Positions 1-6,431 of a DNA stretch of 12,022 bases are shown here, piece by piece. Source of the DNA: DASPKW01 sp038244055 (GTDB lineage Bacteria > Planctomycetota > Phycisphaerae > Tepidisphaerales > Tepidisphaeraceae); assembly GCA_038244055.1 (NCBI GenBank), contig JBBRTW010000202.1, positions 1 to 12,022 of the forward strand, in the 5' to 3' direction. The notes below the pieces were generated by a model. That model did no database searches. It saw nothing but the letters and a program-made list of their open reading frames with translations, and was not told the origin of the DNA. How positions within the stretch are numbered: position 1 is the stretch's first letter; each line of letters starts with the position of its first letter. The position numbers and the translations under genes were made by a program.

Positions 1-443
1 TCATCGCAGTCCGTCGAAAACTGGCCGGGGATGAAGGCGTGCGCACCGTGGCCGAGACGGAAGTCGATACCGTGCTCCCCCTGGCGGATCATGTGGTGAA
101 CATTCTCCCGGGCGGCCAGTCCACGCGCGGGTTCATGTCGGCCGCCCGCTTCGGGCAGATGAAGGCCGGCGCGTATTTCTACAACGTCGGCCGCGGGCCA
201 ACCGTCGATCAGGAGGCGCTGCTCGCGTCACTGCGATCGGGCCATCTCGCCGGCGCTTATCTGGATGTGACCGACCCCGAGCCCCTTCCCAAAGAACACC
301 CCCTCTGGTCAGCGCCCAACTGCTGGATCACCCCCCACACGGCCGGGGGGCATCACGATGAGTTTCTTCGGATTGTCCACCATTTCGTGGCAAATCTAAG
401 CGCGTTCGCGGCGGGGGGACGGGTGCGCGATCGGGTGATCTGA
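1..443 (+). CDS. D-2-hydroxyacid dehydrogenase, C-terminal part (5' end outside window)
   Basis: The frame is open from base 3 to the TGA at 441-443 and gives 146 residues, so the gene begins before the window. It matches the second half of NAD(P)-dependent D-2-hydroxyacid dehydrogenases (glyoxylate/hydroxypyruvate reductase or phosphoglycerate dehydrogenase type), which reduce 2-oxoacids in the cytoplasm. The family's catalytic triad is visible: Arg in NVGRGPTVD, Glu in DVTDPEPLP and His in ITPHTAGG. The phosphate-binding GxGxxG loop must lie upstream. The segment starts just after the second Rossmann strand with AVRRK; a basic pair there is common in NADP-preferring GhrA-like enzymes, but this is only a hint. 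The C-terminal stretch HHFVANLSAFAAG is the usual final helix. The substrate cannot be assigned. The gene is convergent with the ligase at 629-2104. Confidence 0.9.
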   Translation, partial: IAVRRKLAGDEGVRTVAETEVDTVLPLADHVVNILPGGQSTRGFMSAARFGQMKAGAYFYNVGRGPTVDQEALLASLRSGHLAGAYLDVTDPEPLPKEHPLWSAPNCWITPHTAGGHHDEFLRIVHHFVANLSAFAAGGRVRDRVI

Positions 444-452
444 TCCTGTCAT

Positions 453-619
453 GGGGTCAGGAGCCGGCCGCCAGCGACGCCAATAGCAGCATCGAGATTC
501 CCCGGCGTCTGACCCCTTATGGCGTCGCCTTGAAAGAGTTCGTTTGGGCACCGGAAAGGGTCAAAAGTCGGGCAACGGTGATCAGCGTATGAGCGTTTCT
601 GGTGGCCGGCTCCTGACCC
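453..619. repeat. Nested inverted repeat, REPIN-like pair of palindromic units
   Basis: The outer arms at 454-473 and 600-619 are inverted copies sharing GGGTCAGGAGCCGGCC, with one mismatch over 20 bp. Each arm belongs to a unit of about 63 bp closed by its own short inverted ends: GGGGTCAG (453-460) with CTGACCCC (509-516), and GGGTCA (558-563) with TGACCC (614-619). A further stem pairs GCGACGCCA (474-482) with TGGCGTCGC (520-528). The two halves look like diverged copies of one element in opposite orientation, the layout of REPINs mobilised by IS200-like REP-associated transposases. No transposase is present here. It lies between two convergent genes and could also fold as a bidirectional transcription stop. 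Confidence 0.75.
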
Positions 620-628
620 TGAAGTGGT

Positions 629-2104
629 TCAACCCGGCTGAGGCGCATTGAGCTTCTCGCTCAACAGCCGCTTGAGCACTTTCCCCGTCGGCGAGCGAGG
701 GAGTTCTTCGATGATGATGACTTCGCGCGGCACCTTAAACGTCGCCAGGTTCTGATCCCGCGCGAAATTCCGAACCTGATCCGGCGTCGCGGTCTGCCCG
801 GGCTTGAGCGTGATGTAGGCCGCCACCACTTCCCCGCGCGAGGGGTCCTTCTTGCCGACCACGGCCGCCTCCGCCACGGCCGGATGCTGCATGAGCACTT
901 CCTCGATCTCGCGCGGCACCGCTTTTTCGCCGCCGACGATGATCAAGTCCTTCTTCCGCCCGGTGATGTACAAGAACCCATCGGCATCGAACCGCCCCAG
1001 GTCGCCGGTCTTGAAAAAACCATCCGCCGTCAGCGCCTTGGCGCTCTCGGCCGGCAGGTTGAAATAACCCTGCATGATCATCGGCCCGCGCACCCAGATT
1101 TCCCCTTCATCGCCGGCCGCGACTTCCTTGCCATTATCATCGACGATCTTCGCCTGGGCCCCCGGCACCATCTTGCCCACCGAGCCCGGCCGCTGCGAAT
1201 GCGGCGTGTTCAGCGCGACCACCGGCGAGGTTTCCGTCAGACCGTAACCTTCCAGCAGCGGCACGCCAAAGCGCGTCTTGAATCCCTCGCGCAGATTGGA
1301 AGGCAGCGCATCGCCGCCCGTGATCAATGCGAAGATCGATTTGAAATCCTCCGCACTGGCGTTCTTCAAATGCAGCACCGCCGCCAGCATCGCCGGCACG
1401 CCGAAAACGATGGAGGACTGGTGATCGCGGATCGCATTGAGCATCGCCACCGGCGAGAAACGCGCAATATACAAAACGCTCGCCCCCAACTGGATCGGCG
1501 CCAGCAGCCCGCCCGTGAGTCCAAAAGCATGGAAGAGCGGGATCACATTCAAAAATTTATGCCCATGAACCAGCGCTGCATGTTCGATGGCCGAATCCAC
1601 ATCGCTCTGGAGATTGCCATAGGTGAGGATCACGCCCTTGGGCAGCCCGCTGGTGCCGCTGGTATACAGGAGCACCGCCATGTCATTGGCGGCCGGGGAA
1701 GGAAATCTCGGCGTAATCGCCATCGGCGGGGTCTGCGGCAGTTGCGTGAGATCCACCACCTTCAGGTCCGAATCCTTGAGCCGGGGTGCCAGTTGCGGGA
1801 TGGTGACGACCGTGTCGATCCCGCTGTCGGCGATCACATGGGCCACTTCCCGATCCCCCAGCAGGTAATTGATCGGCACCACGCTCTTGCCGGCCAGCAG
1901 CGCCCCGTAGAAACTGGCGGCGAACCCCATGCTGGGCGGCAGCAGCAGCCCAACCGTCGGTTTTCGCGTCTGCACGGCCAGGTAAAGCCCCATTCCGGCG
2001 GCCGCGGCGGCGAGCTGCTGGTAGGTGTATTGGCCCCGCTCATCGATGATGGCGATATCCTGGGGCGTTTGCCGGGCGTGGGTAAAAAGTGCTTCGAAGA
2101 GCAT
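629..2104 (-). CDS. Long-chain acyl-CoA synthetase / AMP-dependent ligase
   Basis: This is a complete 491-residue member of the ANL adenylate-forming superfamily. It activates a carboxylic acid with ATP to an acyl-adenylate and most likely transfers it to CoA. Motifs in order: P-loop YTSGTSGLPKG (147-157), FHAFG (191-195), YGLTE (287-291), TGD with the ribose-binding Asp (366-368), hinge GRKKDLI (382-388) and PRSPTGK with catalytic Lys475. The best resemblance is to fatty-acyl-CoA ligases. At 491 residues it is somewhat short for FadD (about 560) but complete. The motif after the hinge reads VGGEKAVPREIEE, where GGENIYPxEIE is usual. No signal peptide or membrane segment is seen. The ATG at 2102-2104 has no clear Shine-Dalgarno site but gives the expected N-terminus. 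It is divergent from the lipoprotein gene (141-bp gap). The acid substrate is unknown. Confidence 0.93.
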   Translation of the reverse strand: MLFEALFTHARQTPQDIAIIDERGQYTYQQLAAAAAGMGLYLAVQTRKPTVGLLLPPSMGFAASFYGALLAGKSVVPINYLLGDREVAHVIADSGIDTVVTIPQLAPRLKDSDLKVVDLTQLPQTPPMAITPRFPSPAANDMAVLLYTSGTSGLPKGVILTYGNLQSDVDSAIEHAALVHGHKFLNVIPLFHAFGLTGGLLAPIQLGASVLYIARFSPVAMLNAIRDHQSSIVFGVPAMLAAVLHLKNASAEDFKSIFALITGGDALPSNLREGFKTRFGVPLLEGYGLTETSPVVALNTPHSQRPGSVGKMVPGAQAKIVDDNGKEVAAGDEGEIWVRGPMIMQGYFNLPAESAKALTADGFFKTGDLGRFDADGFLYITGRKKDLIIVGGEKAVPREIEEVLMQHPAVAEAAVVGKKDPSRGEVVAAYITLKPGQTATPDQVRNFARDQNLATFKVPREVIIIEELPRSPTGKVLKRLLSEKLNAPQPG

Positions 2105-2235
2105 GGGTGGTTGGTTGGGCGTGCGGTCGAAAGGGTCGGATGGTCAAAAAAAGGACGATTTGGGAACCGTTGCGATTTGCAACTGATTCAACGATCGCGA
2201 TCTTATCCTAGGCTAACATTTTATCTATATCCCCC

Positions 2236-2240
2236 GGAGG
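2236..2240 (+). promoter_or_regulatory. Ribosome binding site deciding the ATG at 2246
   Basis: GGAGG is followed by 5 nt and then ATG at 2246, in frame with the SPOR lipoprotein. The surrounding string CCGGAGGCA recurs before the next gene (3343-3349), which supports both as real sites. Using this start places the 39-bp repeat array inside the translated region. Confidence 0.65.
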
Positions 2241-2245
2241 CAAGG

Positions 2246-3307
2246 ATGCGAAGTAACGAAATCGACATGATGTCACACGATCAACCCCCCTCTCCCGTGA
2301 CACGGGCGTCCCGCCCGTGCTTGCAGCGCCATCCCGTGACACGGGCGTCCCGCCCGTGCTTGCACCGCCTTCCCGTGACACGGGCGTCCCGCCCGTGCTT
2401 ACACCGCCTTCCCGTGACACGGGCGTCCCGCCCGTGCTTGCAGCGCCTTCCCGTGGCACGGGCGTCCCGCCCGTGCTGGAATCAAACGACCCACTTCCAC
2501 GTCCCACTCCGCGCCATCGCCTGCGGCATGTCTCTACTCTTAATAAGTGGGATGCTTTCCGGCTGCGCCTCCGATCAAGCCGTCAATGAAAAACTGAACG
2601 ATGCCTACAAGCAACTCGAATCGCCCCGCCCCGACTACGCGATGATGATGGAGGCGGCCGATGGCTATCTGACCGCCCAGCCCAACGGCAAGGGCACGGC
2701 CGAGGCGCTCTACCTGCGCGGGCGGGCCTTCGAAGAGAAATCGCGGCAGGATTCCCCATCTCCCGAGCAGGATCTGACCCAGGCCAACATCGCCTACACC
2801 CAGGCCATGGGCCGTTCGCCCAAACCGGGCCTGGAAGGGCTCATCCACACCGGAATCGGCAACGTCCTGTATTTCCAGAACCGCTTCGCCCCGGCCATTA
2901 ACGAACTGACCGCCGGCTTCGAAAAACTCGAGCGCGACAACGACAAGGCCTGGGCCCTCTATCGCATCGGCCTCTGCCAGCAGCGCATGGGCCAGTGGGA
3001 GTTCGCTGACCGCACCTTCTCCAGCGTCCAACAGCAATTTGCGGGGACCGATCAATCCACCCGCGCGGCCCAGCATCTGGGCGCGCGGGCGTTCTGGGTG
3101 CAGGTCGGGGCTTTCGCCGGAGCGGCGCAGGCGGATGCAACCGTGACCGAACTCAAGAAACTCGGGCTGACAGGCTCGAAATTCGCCGATCCTTCCCGGC
3201 CGGGCGTGCAACTGGTGCGCGTCGGTCCGATCGCGAATTACGACGCGGCGCTGGCGGTTAAACAGCGGGTATGGGCGAAGTATCAGGGGGCGATGATAGT
3301 GCCCTGA
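2246..3307 (+). CDS. TPR lipoprotein with C-terminal SPOR domain
   Basis: From the ATG at 2246 the product has 353 residues. The hydrophobic stretch ending in MLSGC, with lipobox Cys107 (codon 2564-2566), marks a lipoprotein signal. After it come TPR-like helices (about residues 120-270, including YRIGLCQQRMGQWEFADRTF) and a clear SPOR domain at 284-353 (WVQVGAF at its start, VQLVRVGPIANYDAA later). SPOR domains bind glycan strands lacking stem peptides at division sites, so an envelope or septal role is likely. Residues 18-78 are encoded by the 39-bp tandem array (VTRASRPCLHRLP-type units), which leaves the signal peptide about 85 residues from the start. Either the array was inserted in frame and the long leader is tolerated, or translation begins later: GTG 2453 or ATG 2528 (259 residues) are alternatives, both with weak ribosome sites. 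The body of the gene is certain; the start is not. Confidence 0.8.
   Translation: MRSNEIDMMSHDQPPSPVTRASRPCLQRHPVTRASRPCLHRLPVTRASRPCLHRLPVTRASRPCLQRLPVARASRPCWNQTTHFHVPLRAIACGMSLLLISGMLSGCASDQAVNEKLNDAYKQLESPRPDYAMMMEAADGYLTAQPNGKGTAEALYLRGRAFEEKSRQDSPSPEQDLTQANIAYTQAMGRSPKPGLEGLIHTGIGNVLYFQNRFAPAINELTAGFEKLERDNDKAWALYRIGLCQQRMGQWEFADRTFSSVQQQFAGTDQSTRAAQHLGARAFWVQVGAFAGAAQADATVTELKKLGLTGSKFADPSRPGVQLVRVGPIANYDAALAVKQRVWAKYQGAMIVP
2294..2477. repeat. 39-bp tandem repeat array, about 4.7 units
   Basis: Units start at 2294, 2333, 2372, 2411 and 2450, exactly 39 bp apart; the last stops at 2477. Each holds the hairpin CACGGGCGTCCCGCCCGTG (8-bp stem, 3-nt loop). The linkers differ slightly: TTGCAGCGCCAT, TTGCACCGCCTT, TTACACCGCCTT and TTGCAGCGCCTT. 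The last unit has GTGGCACGGG in place of GTGACACGGG, extending its stem to 9 bp. Because 39 is 13 codons, the array keeps the downstream frame open. Similar CGGGCGTCCCGCCCG repeats are, from memory, common in planctomycete and related genomes, mostly between genes. Confidence 0.95.
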
Positions 3308-3343
3308 CCTCAGCCACCCCCTTTTCCTGCCGATAACCGGACC

Positions 3344-3348
3344 GGAGG
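3344..3348 (+). promoter_or_regulatory. Ribosome binding site for the TPR gene
   Basis: GGAGG lies 9 nt before the ATG at 3358. It is only 3 nt before an in-frame GTG at 3352 and 1 nt before an out-of-frame ATG at 3350. The spacing favours 3358 as the start. Confidence 0.6.
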
Positions 3349-3357
3349 CATGTGCCT

Positions 3358-4377
3358 ATGTGTCCGATGGATTTTGAAAATGCCAATGCCAGCGCCGAGC
3401 TCGATGAAGGGCTTTGCCACCTCGCGGGCGGGCGCTGGATCGAGGCGGTTTCCTGCCTGCGGGCGGCGCTGCGGCGCGAGCCTGGCCGTCTGGCGATCGC
3501 GCGCGGACTGGTCAGCGCGTACATTCATGGTGGGGATGCCGAGGCGGCCCGGCGGGTCATCAAATCGTTTACTTCCGAGCAGCCGCTTTGCGCGGAGGGG
3601 TGGCGGCTGGCGGCGCAGCTCGAATGGAAACTGGGGTTGCACGATGAGGCGCTGAAAGTCATCGGCCGGGGGCTGGATCATCTGCCGCATTCGCCCATTC
3701 TGCATCAGCAGGCGGCGCTGCTGCTGGGGGCGCGGGGGAAGATGGCCGAGTCCTCGCGACATGCCGATCGCGCCGCATCCGCCGCCAGCCGGATCGAGCC
3801 CTGGATCGCCGCCGCCGCGGGCCGGCCGGGCTCGGCCGCCGACATGCTTCAATCCGCCGATCGCATCTCTTCGACCAACCCAAAGCTCGATCCCGATTAC
3901 TTCGATCGCCTCGTCCAGGACCCCAAGCTGCTCGAAGGCCTATTGAGCCTGCCGGCCGAGCAATGCGACATGGAAATGCTCCGGGCGATGGAATTCCGCC
4001 TGGCCAAGCTCCTCGAATCCCAGCCGCACCATGCCGACCGCCAACTCCTGCTGGCCCGCCTGCAGCATCGCATCGGCGCGATCCCGGCCGCGACGCTCTC
4101 CGTGCAACGCGCTCTGAAAGTCAACCCCTCCTACATCCAGGCCCATCGCCTTCACGCCACGTTATCGGCCGATGCCGGCGATCTCGACGGCGCGCTGCGC
4201 ATTCTCGAAGGGCTGATCGCGCGCGGCCTGGATTGGCCGGACTTGCATGTGCAGATGGCCGAGTTGCAGGAACGGCGCGGCCGCGCCGAATCGGCGCGAT
4301 CCCATCTTTACTCGGCGATTCGGGTGAACCCCAGTTTCGCGCGGGCTAAAGAATTGCTGGAGCGCTGCGCCGCGTAA
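3358..4377 (+). CDS. Tetratricopeptide repeat protein
   Basis: The product of 339 residues is built almost wholly from TPR helix pairs, at about residues 9-42, 44-76, 77-110, 111-140, 226-258, 259-290 and 293-327. A less regular segment lies between 150 and 220. TPRs are protein-binding scaffolds; no catalytic domain, signal peptide or membrane segment is visible, so a cytoplasmic adaptor role is the plain reading. Typical repeat text includes LHQQAALLLGARGKMAESS and PDLHVQMAELQERRGRAES. The ATG at 3358 was chosen over GTG 3352 because of its spacing from GGAGG. It starts 50 nt after the SPOR lipoprotein on the same strand with no visible terminator between, so co-transcription is likely. It shares the PDLHxxx repeat signature with the TPR protein at 4677-6365. 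The partner is unknown. Confidence 0.85.
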   Translation: MCPMDFENANASAELDEGLCHLAGGRWIEAVSCLRAALRREPGRLAIARGLVSAYIHGGDAEAARRVIKSFTSEQPLCAEGWRLAAQLEWKLGLHDEALKVIGRGLDHLPHSPILHQQAALLLGARGKMAESSRHADRAASAASRIEPWIAAAAGRPGSAADMLQSADRISSTNPKLDPDYFDRLVQDPKLLEGLLSLPAEQCDMEMLRAMEFRLAKLLESQPHHADRQLLLARLQHRIGAIPAATLSVQRALKVNPSYIQAHRLHATLSADAGDLDGALRILEGLIARGLDWPDLHVQMAELQERRGRAESARSHLYSAIRVNPSFARAKELLERCAA

Positions 4378-4389
4378 ACAGGAACTTCT

Positions 4390-4469
4390 CGGGTGCCATG
4401 CTTCGACCCGCCGAATATCGGTTCATTCTGTTGAGTGACGTACATCGGCGCGGATAAGCATGTCCGCGC
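4390..4469. repeat. Pair of inverted hairpins sharing CATGCTT (REPIN-like)
   Basis: Hairpin 1 is CGGGT (4390-4394) with ACCCG (4406-4410). Hairpin 2 is GCGCGGA (4448-4454) with TCCGCGC (4463-4469), with an 8-nt loop. Hairpin 1 contains CATGCTT on the + strand and hairpin 2 contains it on the - strand, with similar flanks (CCCGCCGA against CCGCGCCGA). The two therefore look like diverged copies in opposite orientation. They follow the stop codon of the TPR gene by a few bases and may stabilise or end its transcript. Together with the palindrome at 4499-4516 and the promoter near 4635-4644, they make up what I can see in the 299-nt gap between genes. Confidence 0.5.
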
Positions 4470-4498
4470 AACACTCATACGCGACGAGTTCCACACCC

Positions 4499-4516
4499 TT
4501 GACCTGTTCAGGTCAA
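4499..4516. promoter_or_regulatory. 18-bp perfect palindrome, possible operator
   Basis: TTGACCTG, TT, CAGGTCAA form a perfect inverted repeat with 8-bp arms and a 2-bp centre. The short spacer suits a dimeric DNA-binding protein better than an RNA hairpin. It lies about 120 nt upstream of the likely -10 element of the 4677 gene, which is far for a simple repressor site. It could also be part of the repeat family beside it. Confidence 0.4.
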
Positions 4517-4634
4517 TGAACTCCGAAAAAGCTCTCTCTATCGTTCAGTCCAAACCCCCGACTTGAATCATTGCCCACCCGCCAACTTCCCCCATGTCGC
4601 GGCATCGGTTTGCCGATACACACAAGGGCCGACA

Positions 4635-4668
4635 TAGGTATAAACCCCGCCTCGATACGACCCAAGGA
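4635..4668 (+). promoter_or_regulatory. Putative -10 element and ribosome binding site of the second TPR gene
   Basis: TATAAA at 4639-4644 (within CATAGGTATAAACC) stands out in a GC-rich background, 32 nt before the ATG at 4677. AAGGA at 4664-4668 with an 8-nt spacer is a good ribosome binding site. No convincing -35 box is seen: TTGCCG at 4610-4615 is 19-23 bp away. The sigma factor class is therefore unclear. Confidence 0.35.
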
Positions 4669-4676
4669 ATCGACTC

Positions 4677-6365
4677 ATGAGCGTACACCTTCAGATGCTC
4701 GGCCGGCAGCTTCCGTGCAACCTGCTGGACCTTCTTCAGGTCAAGCCGCTGCCTCTCCCTTCACCCGTTCACGATGAGCTGGTCGGCCGCATCGAGGCCG
4801 GGCAGAATTATCCGGACCTTCATTACAAACTGGGCCTGTCGCACCTGGGCCGGCAGGAACTGGGGCTGGCACGGCGGCATCTCCAGCAGGCGGTGGATTC
4901 CAAGCCGCAATACGCCTCAGCGCGGATGGCGCTGGCGGCGGTGTGCGATCTGCTCGCCCTGCATTCGGAAGCCGTCGACCAGATCGATGCCCTGATCGGA
5001 ATGGAACAGGATGCCGCGCCGCGGGCCGCCCTGGCCTGCGCCGCCGGGTTCTGCCTGGAGCGCATCGGCGCGCATGGCTCGGCCGCGTTTCGCTACGAGC
5101 AGGCGCTGGCGGAGGACCCCGACAATCAGGATCTCTTCGCCCACTACCGCCTGGCCGCGATCTTCCTGGCACACAACGAACTCGAACGCGCCGCCGAGCA
5201 TCACGAGGCGATCCTGGAAATTGAACCGCAGGAGCAGGCCGTCCGCACCAGCCTGGCGCACCTGCTGCAAATCCTCGGCCGGCATAAGGAAGCGGTCTGG
5301 GAATACGAAAAGGCGCTCTGCATGGAGCCCGATTCGTGGGAGCTCCAGTTGGAACTGGCCGAGCAGTTGCAGCGCATGGGCAACACCGATGCCGCCGTCG
5401 CGCATCTGGGCCGGCTCGTGAAAAAGCATCCGGAATTTCCCGATCTCCGCCTGCGCCTGGCCAACCTCCACTCCGAGCGCGGCGAGGACAAATCCGCCAC
5501 CGATCAATACGAGCAGGCGCTGGGGGTGCATCCGAATTATCTCGATTGCCACATCGCCCTGGCGCGGCATCAGCTCCGCATGGGCCGCGTCGAGCGCGCC
5601 TTGATCCACTTCCAGCGGGCAATGGGCGTGAACGATCAGAATGTCGAAGCCTATGCCGGCCTGGCCGTGGCCATGCACCGCATGGGCAAGGTCAAGGAAG
5701 CGCAGGAGATGCTGGCGGCGGCGCGGAAAATCGCCGGCAACAGCGATGTGCTCCTGAGCCAGCTCGGTCGCCTCGAGCTCGAAGCCGAGGCCGCCGGCGA
5801 TGCCGATGCGGCCTTCGATCCCAAGCAGCAGTCGGCCGAGCCGGGCGCGGATTCACCCGCCGGGGCTGAGAAAAACGGGCAGAAGCAATGGCTCAACGGC
5901 CAGGTCAAGCGCTACCGCGCCATCCTGGAAGAGCATCCTGCGTGGACCGATGTGCGCGTCCGCTGCGGCATGCTCCTCAAGCTGCTCGGGAGATGCGAAG
6001 AGGCGATCGAATGCTTCGAGCAGGCGGTCCGCGAGAACCCGGCCTACGTCGAAGCGTGGGTGCAGCTCGGGCTCACCAAACATCAATCCGGGGATGATGC
6101 CGGCGCGCTGGCCTCCCTCGAAACCGCCATCCAGATCAAGCCGCAATACGCGGACCTGCACTACCGCCTCGGGCTGATCTACTGCGGCCAAATGGAGTTC
6201 GATCTGGCGATGGAGCGGCTGGAAGAAGCCGCCTCGCTGAACAAGCAGAACCCCGATTTCCAGCGGCAGCTCTGGGTCGCCCTCGAATCGATGCAGATGA
6301 CCGGCCACAAAGGCGCATCCGCCATGGGCGATCGGGTCGAGCCGATCACCAACGAAGCGGTCTGA
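4677..6365 (+). CDS. Large tetratricopeptide repeat protein (about 12 TPRs)
   Basis: The 562-residue product contains nine consecutive TPRs from about residue 46 to 355. A charged, Ala/Gly/Pro-rich linker follows (about 365-405), then three more TPRs from about 423 to 525. Consensus positions are clear, for example YKLGLSHLGRQELGLARRHL (50-69) and YRLGLIYCGQMEFDLAMERL (496-515), which are also close in sequence to each other. The tail (526-562) is not repetitive. There is no signal peptide, membrane segment or catalytic domain, and the C-terminus is not the glycosyltransferase domain of O-GlcNAc transferases. It is most likely a cytoplasmic scaffold. The ATG has a good AAGGA site. It lies 299 nt after the previous TPR gene and probably has its own promoter. 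Partner and process are unknown. Confidence 0.88.
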   Translation: MSVHLQMLGRQLPCNLLDLLQVKPLPLPSPVHDELVGRIEAGQNYPDLHYKLGLSHLGRQELGLARRHLQQAVDSKPQYASARMALAAVCDLLALHSEAVDQIDALIGMEQDAAPRAALACAAGFCLERIGAHGSAAFRYEQALAEDPDNQDLFAHYRLAAIFLAHNELERAAEHHEAILEIEPQEQAVRTSLAHLLQILGRHKEAVWEYEKALCMEPDSWELQLELAEQLQRMGNTDAAVAHLGRLVKKHPEFPDLRLRLANLHSERGEDKSATDQYEQALGVHPNYLDCHIALARHQLRMGRVERALIHFQRAMGVNDQNVEAYAGLAVAMHRMGKVKEAQEMLAAARKIAGNSDVLLSQLGRLELEAEAAGDADAAFDPKQQSAEPGADSPAGAEKNGQKQWLNGQVKRYRAILEEHPAWTDVRVRCGMLLKLLGRCEEAIECFEQAVRENPAYVEAWVQLGLTKHQSGDDAGALASLETAIQIKPQYADLHYRLGLIYCGQMEFDLAMERLEEAASLNKQNPDFQRQLWVALESMQMTGHKGASAMGDRVEPITNEAV

Positions 6366-6380
6366 AAGCTGTTTTGAGAT

Positions 6381-6398
6381 CGCCGATAACCATCGGCG
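6381..6398. terminator. Hairpin between convergent genes, possible bidirectional terminator
   Basis: CGCCGAT (6381-6387), loop AACC, ATCGGCG (6392-6398) form a perfect 7-bp stem, 15 nt after the stop of the TPR gene and 33 nt beyond the stop of the convergent NifU-like gene. There is no T-tract on either side, so intrinsic termination in the classical form is uncertain. Confidence 0.45.
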
Positions 6399-6431
6399 GA
6401 TGGCCCCTCAATCGATTCGCCCGCACCCCAT

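Noticed and set aside
884..2245. A + strand frame open from 884 into the lipoprotein gene, as if an 807-residue protein
   Set aside because: This stretch is antisense to the acyl-CoA ligase, whose motifs are unmistakable. The predicted residues are Arg/His/Gln-rich and low in complexity, as expected for the reverse of a high-GC gene.
2294..2477. CRISPR-like array
   Set aside because: The intervals between the palindromic cores are nearly identical to one another, not unique spacers; the whole 39-bp unit is the repeat. No cas gene is present.
2208..2507. A - strand reading frame of 99 residues across the array, encoding STGGTPVSREG-type repeats
   Set aside because: It is a by-product of the array, which is free of stops in most frames. 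It has no flanking coding signal or family resemblance.
3350..3655. Alternative small frame starting at ATG 3350
   Set aside because: It overlaps the TPR gene in another frame, its start is only 1 nt from GGAGG, and the product has no TPR pattern.
4499..4504. TTGACC as a -35 box
   Set aside because: No -10-like hexamer occurs 16-18 bp downstream; the sequence is better explained as half of the palindrome.
4741..5678. Long - strand frames (up to 293 residues) within the second TPR gene
   Set aside because: They are antisense to a gene with clear TPR periodicity and give Arg/Pro-rich or otherwise unrecognisable proteins.
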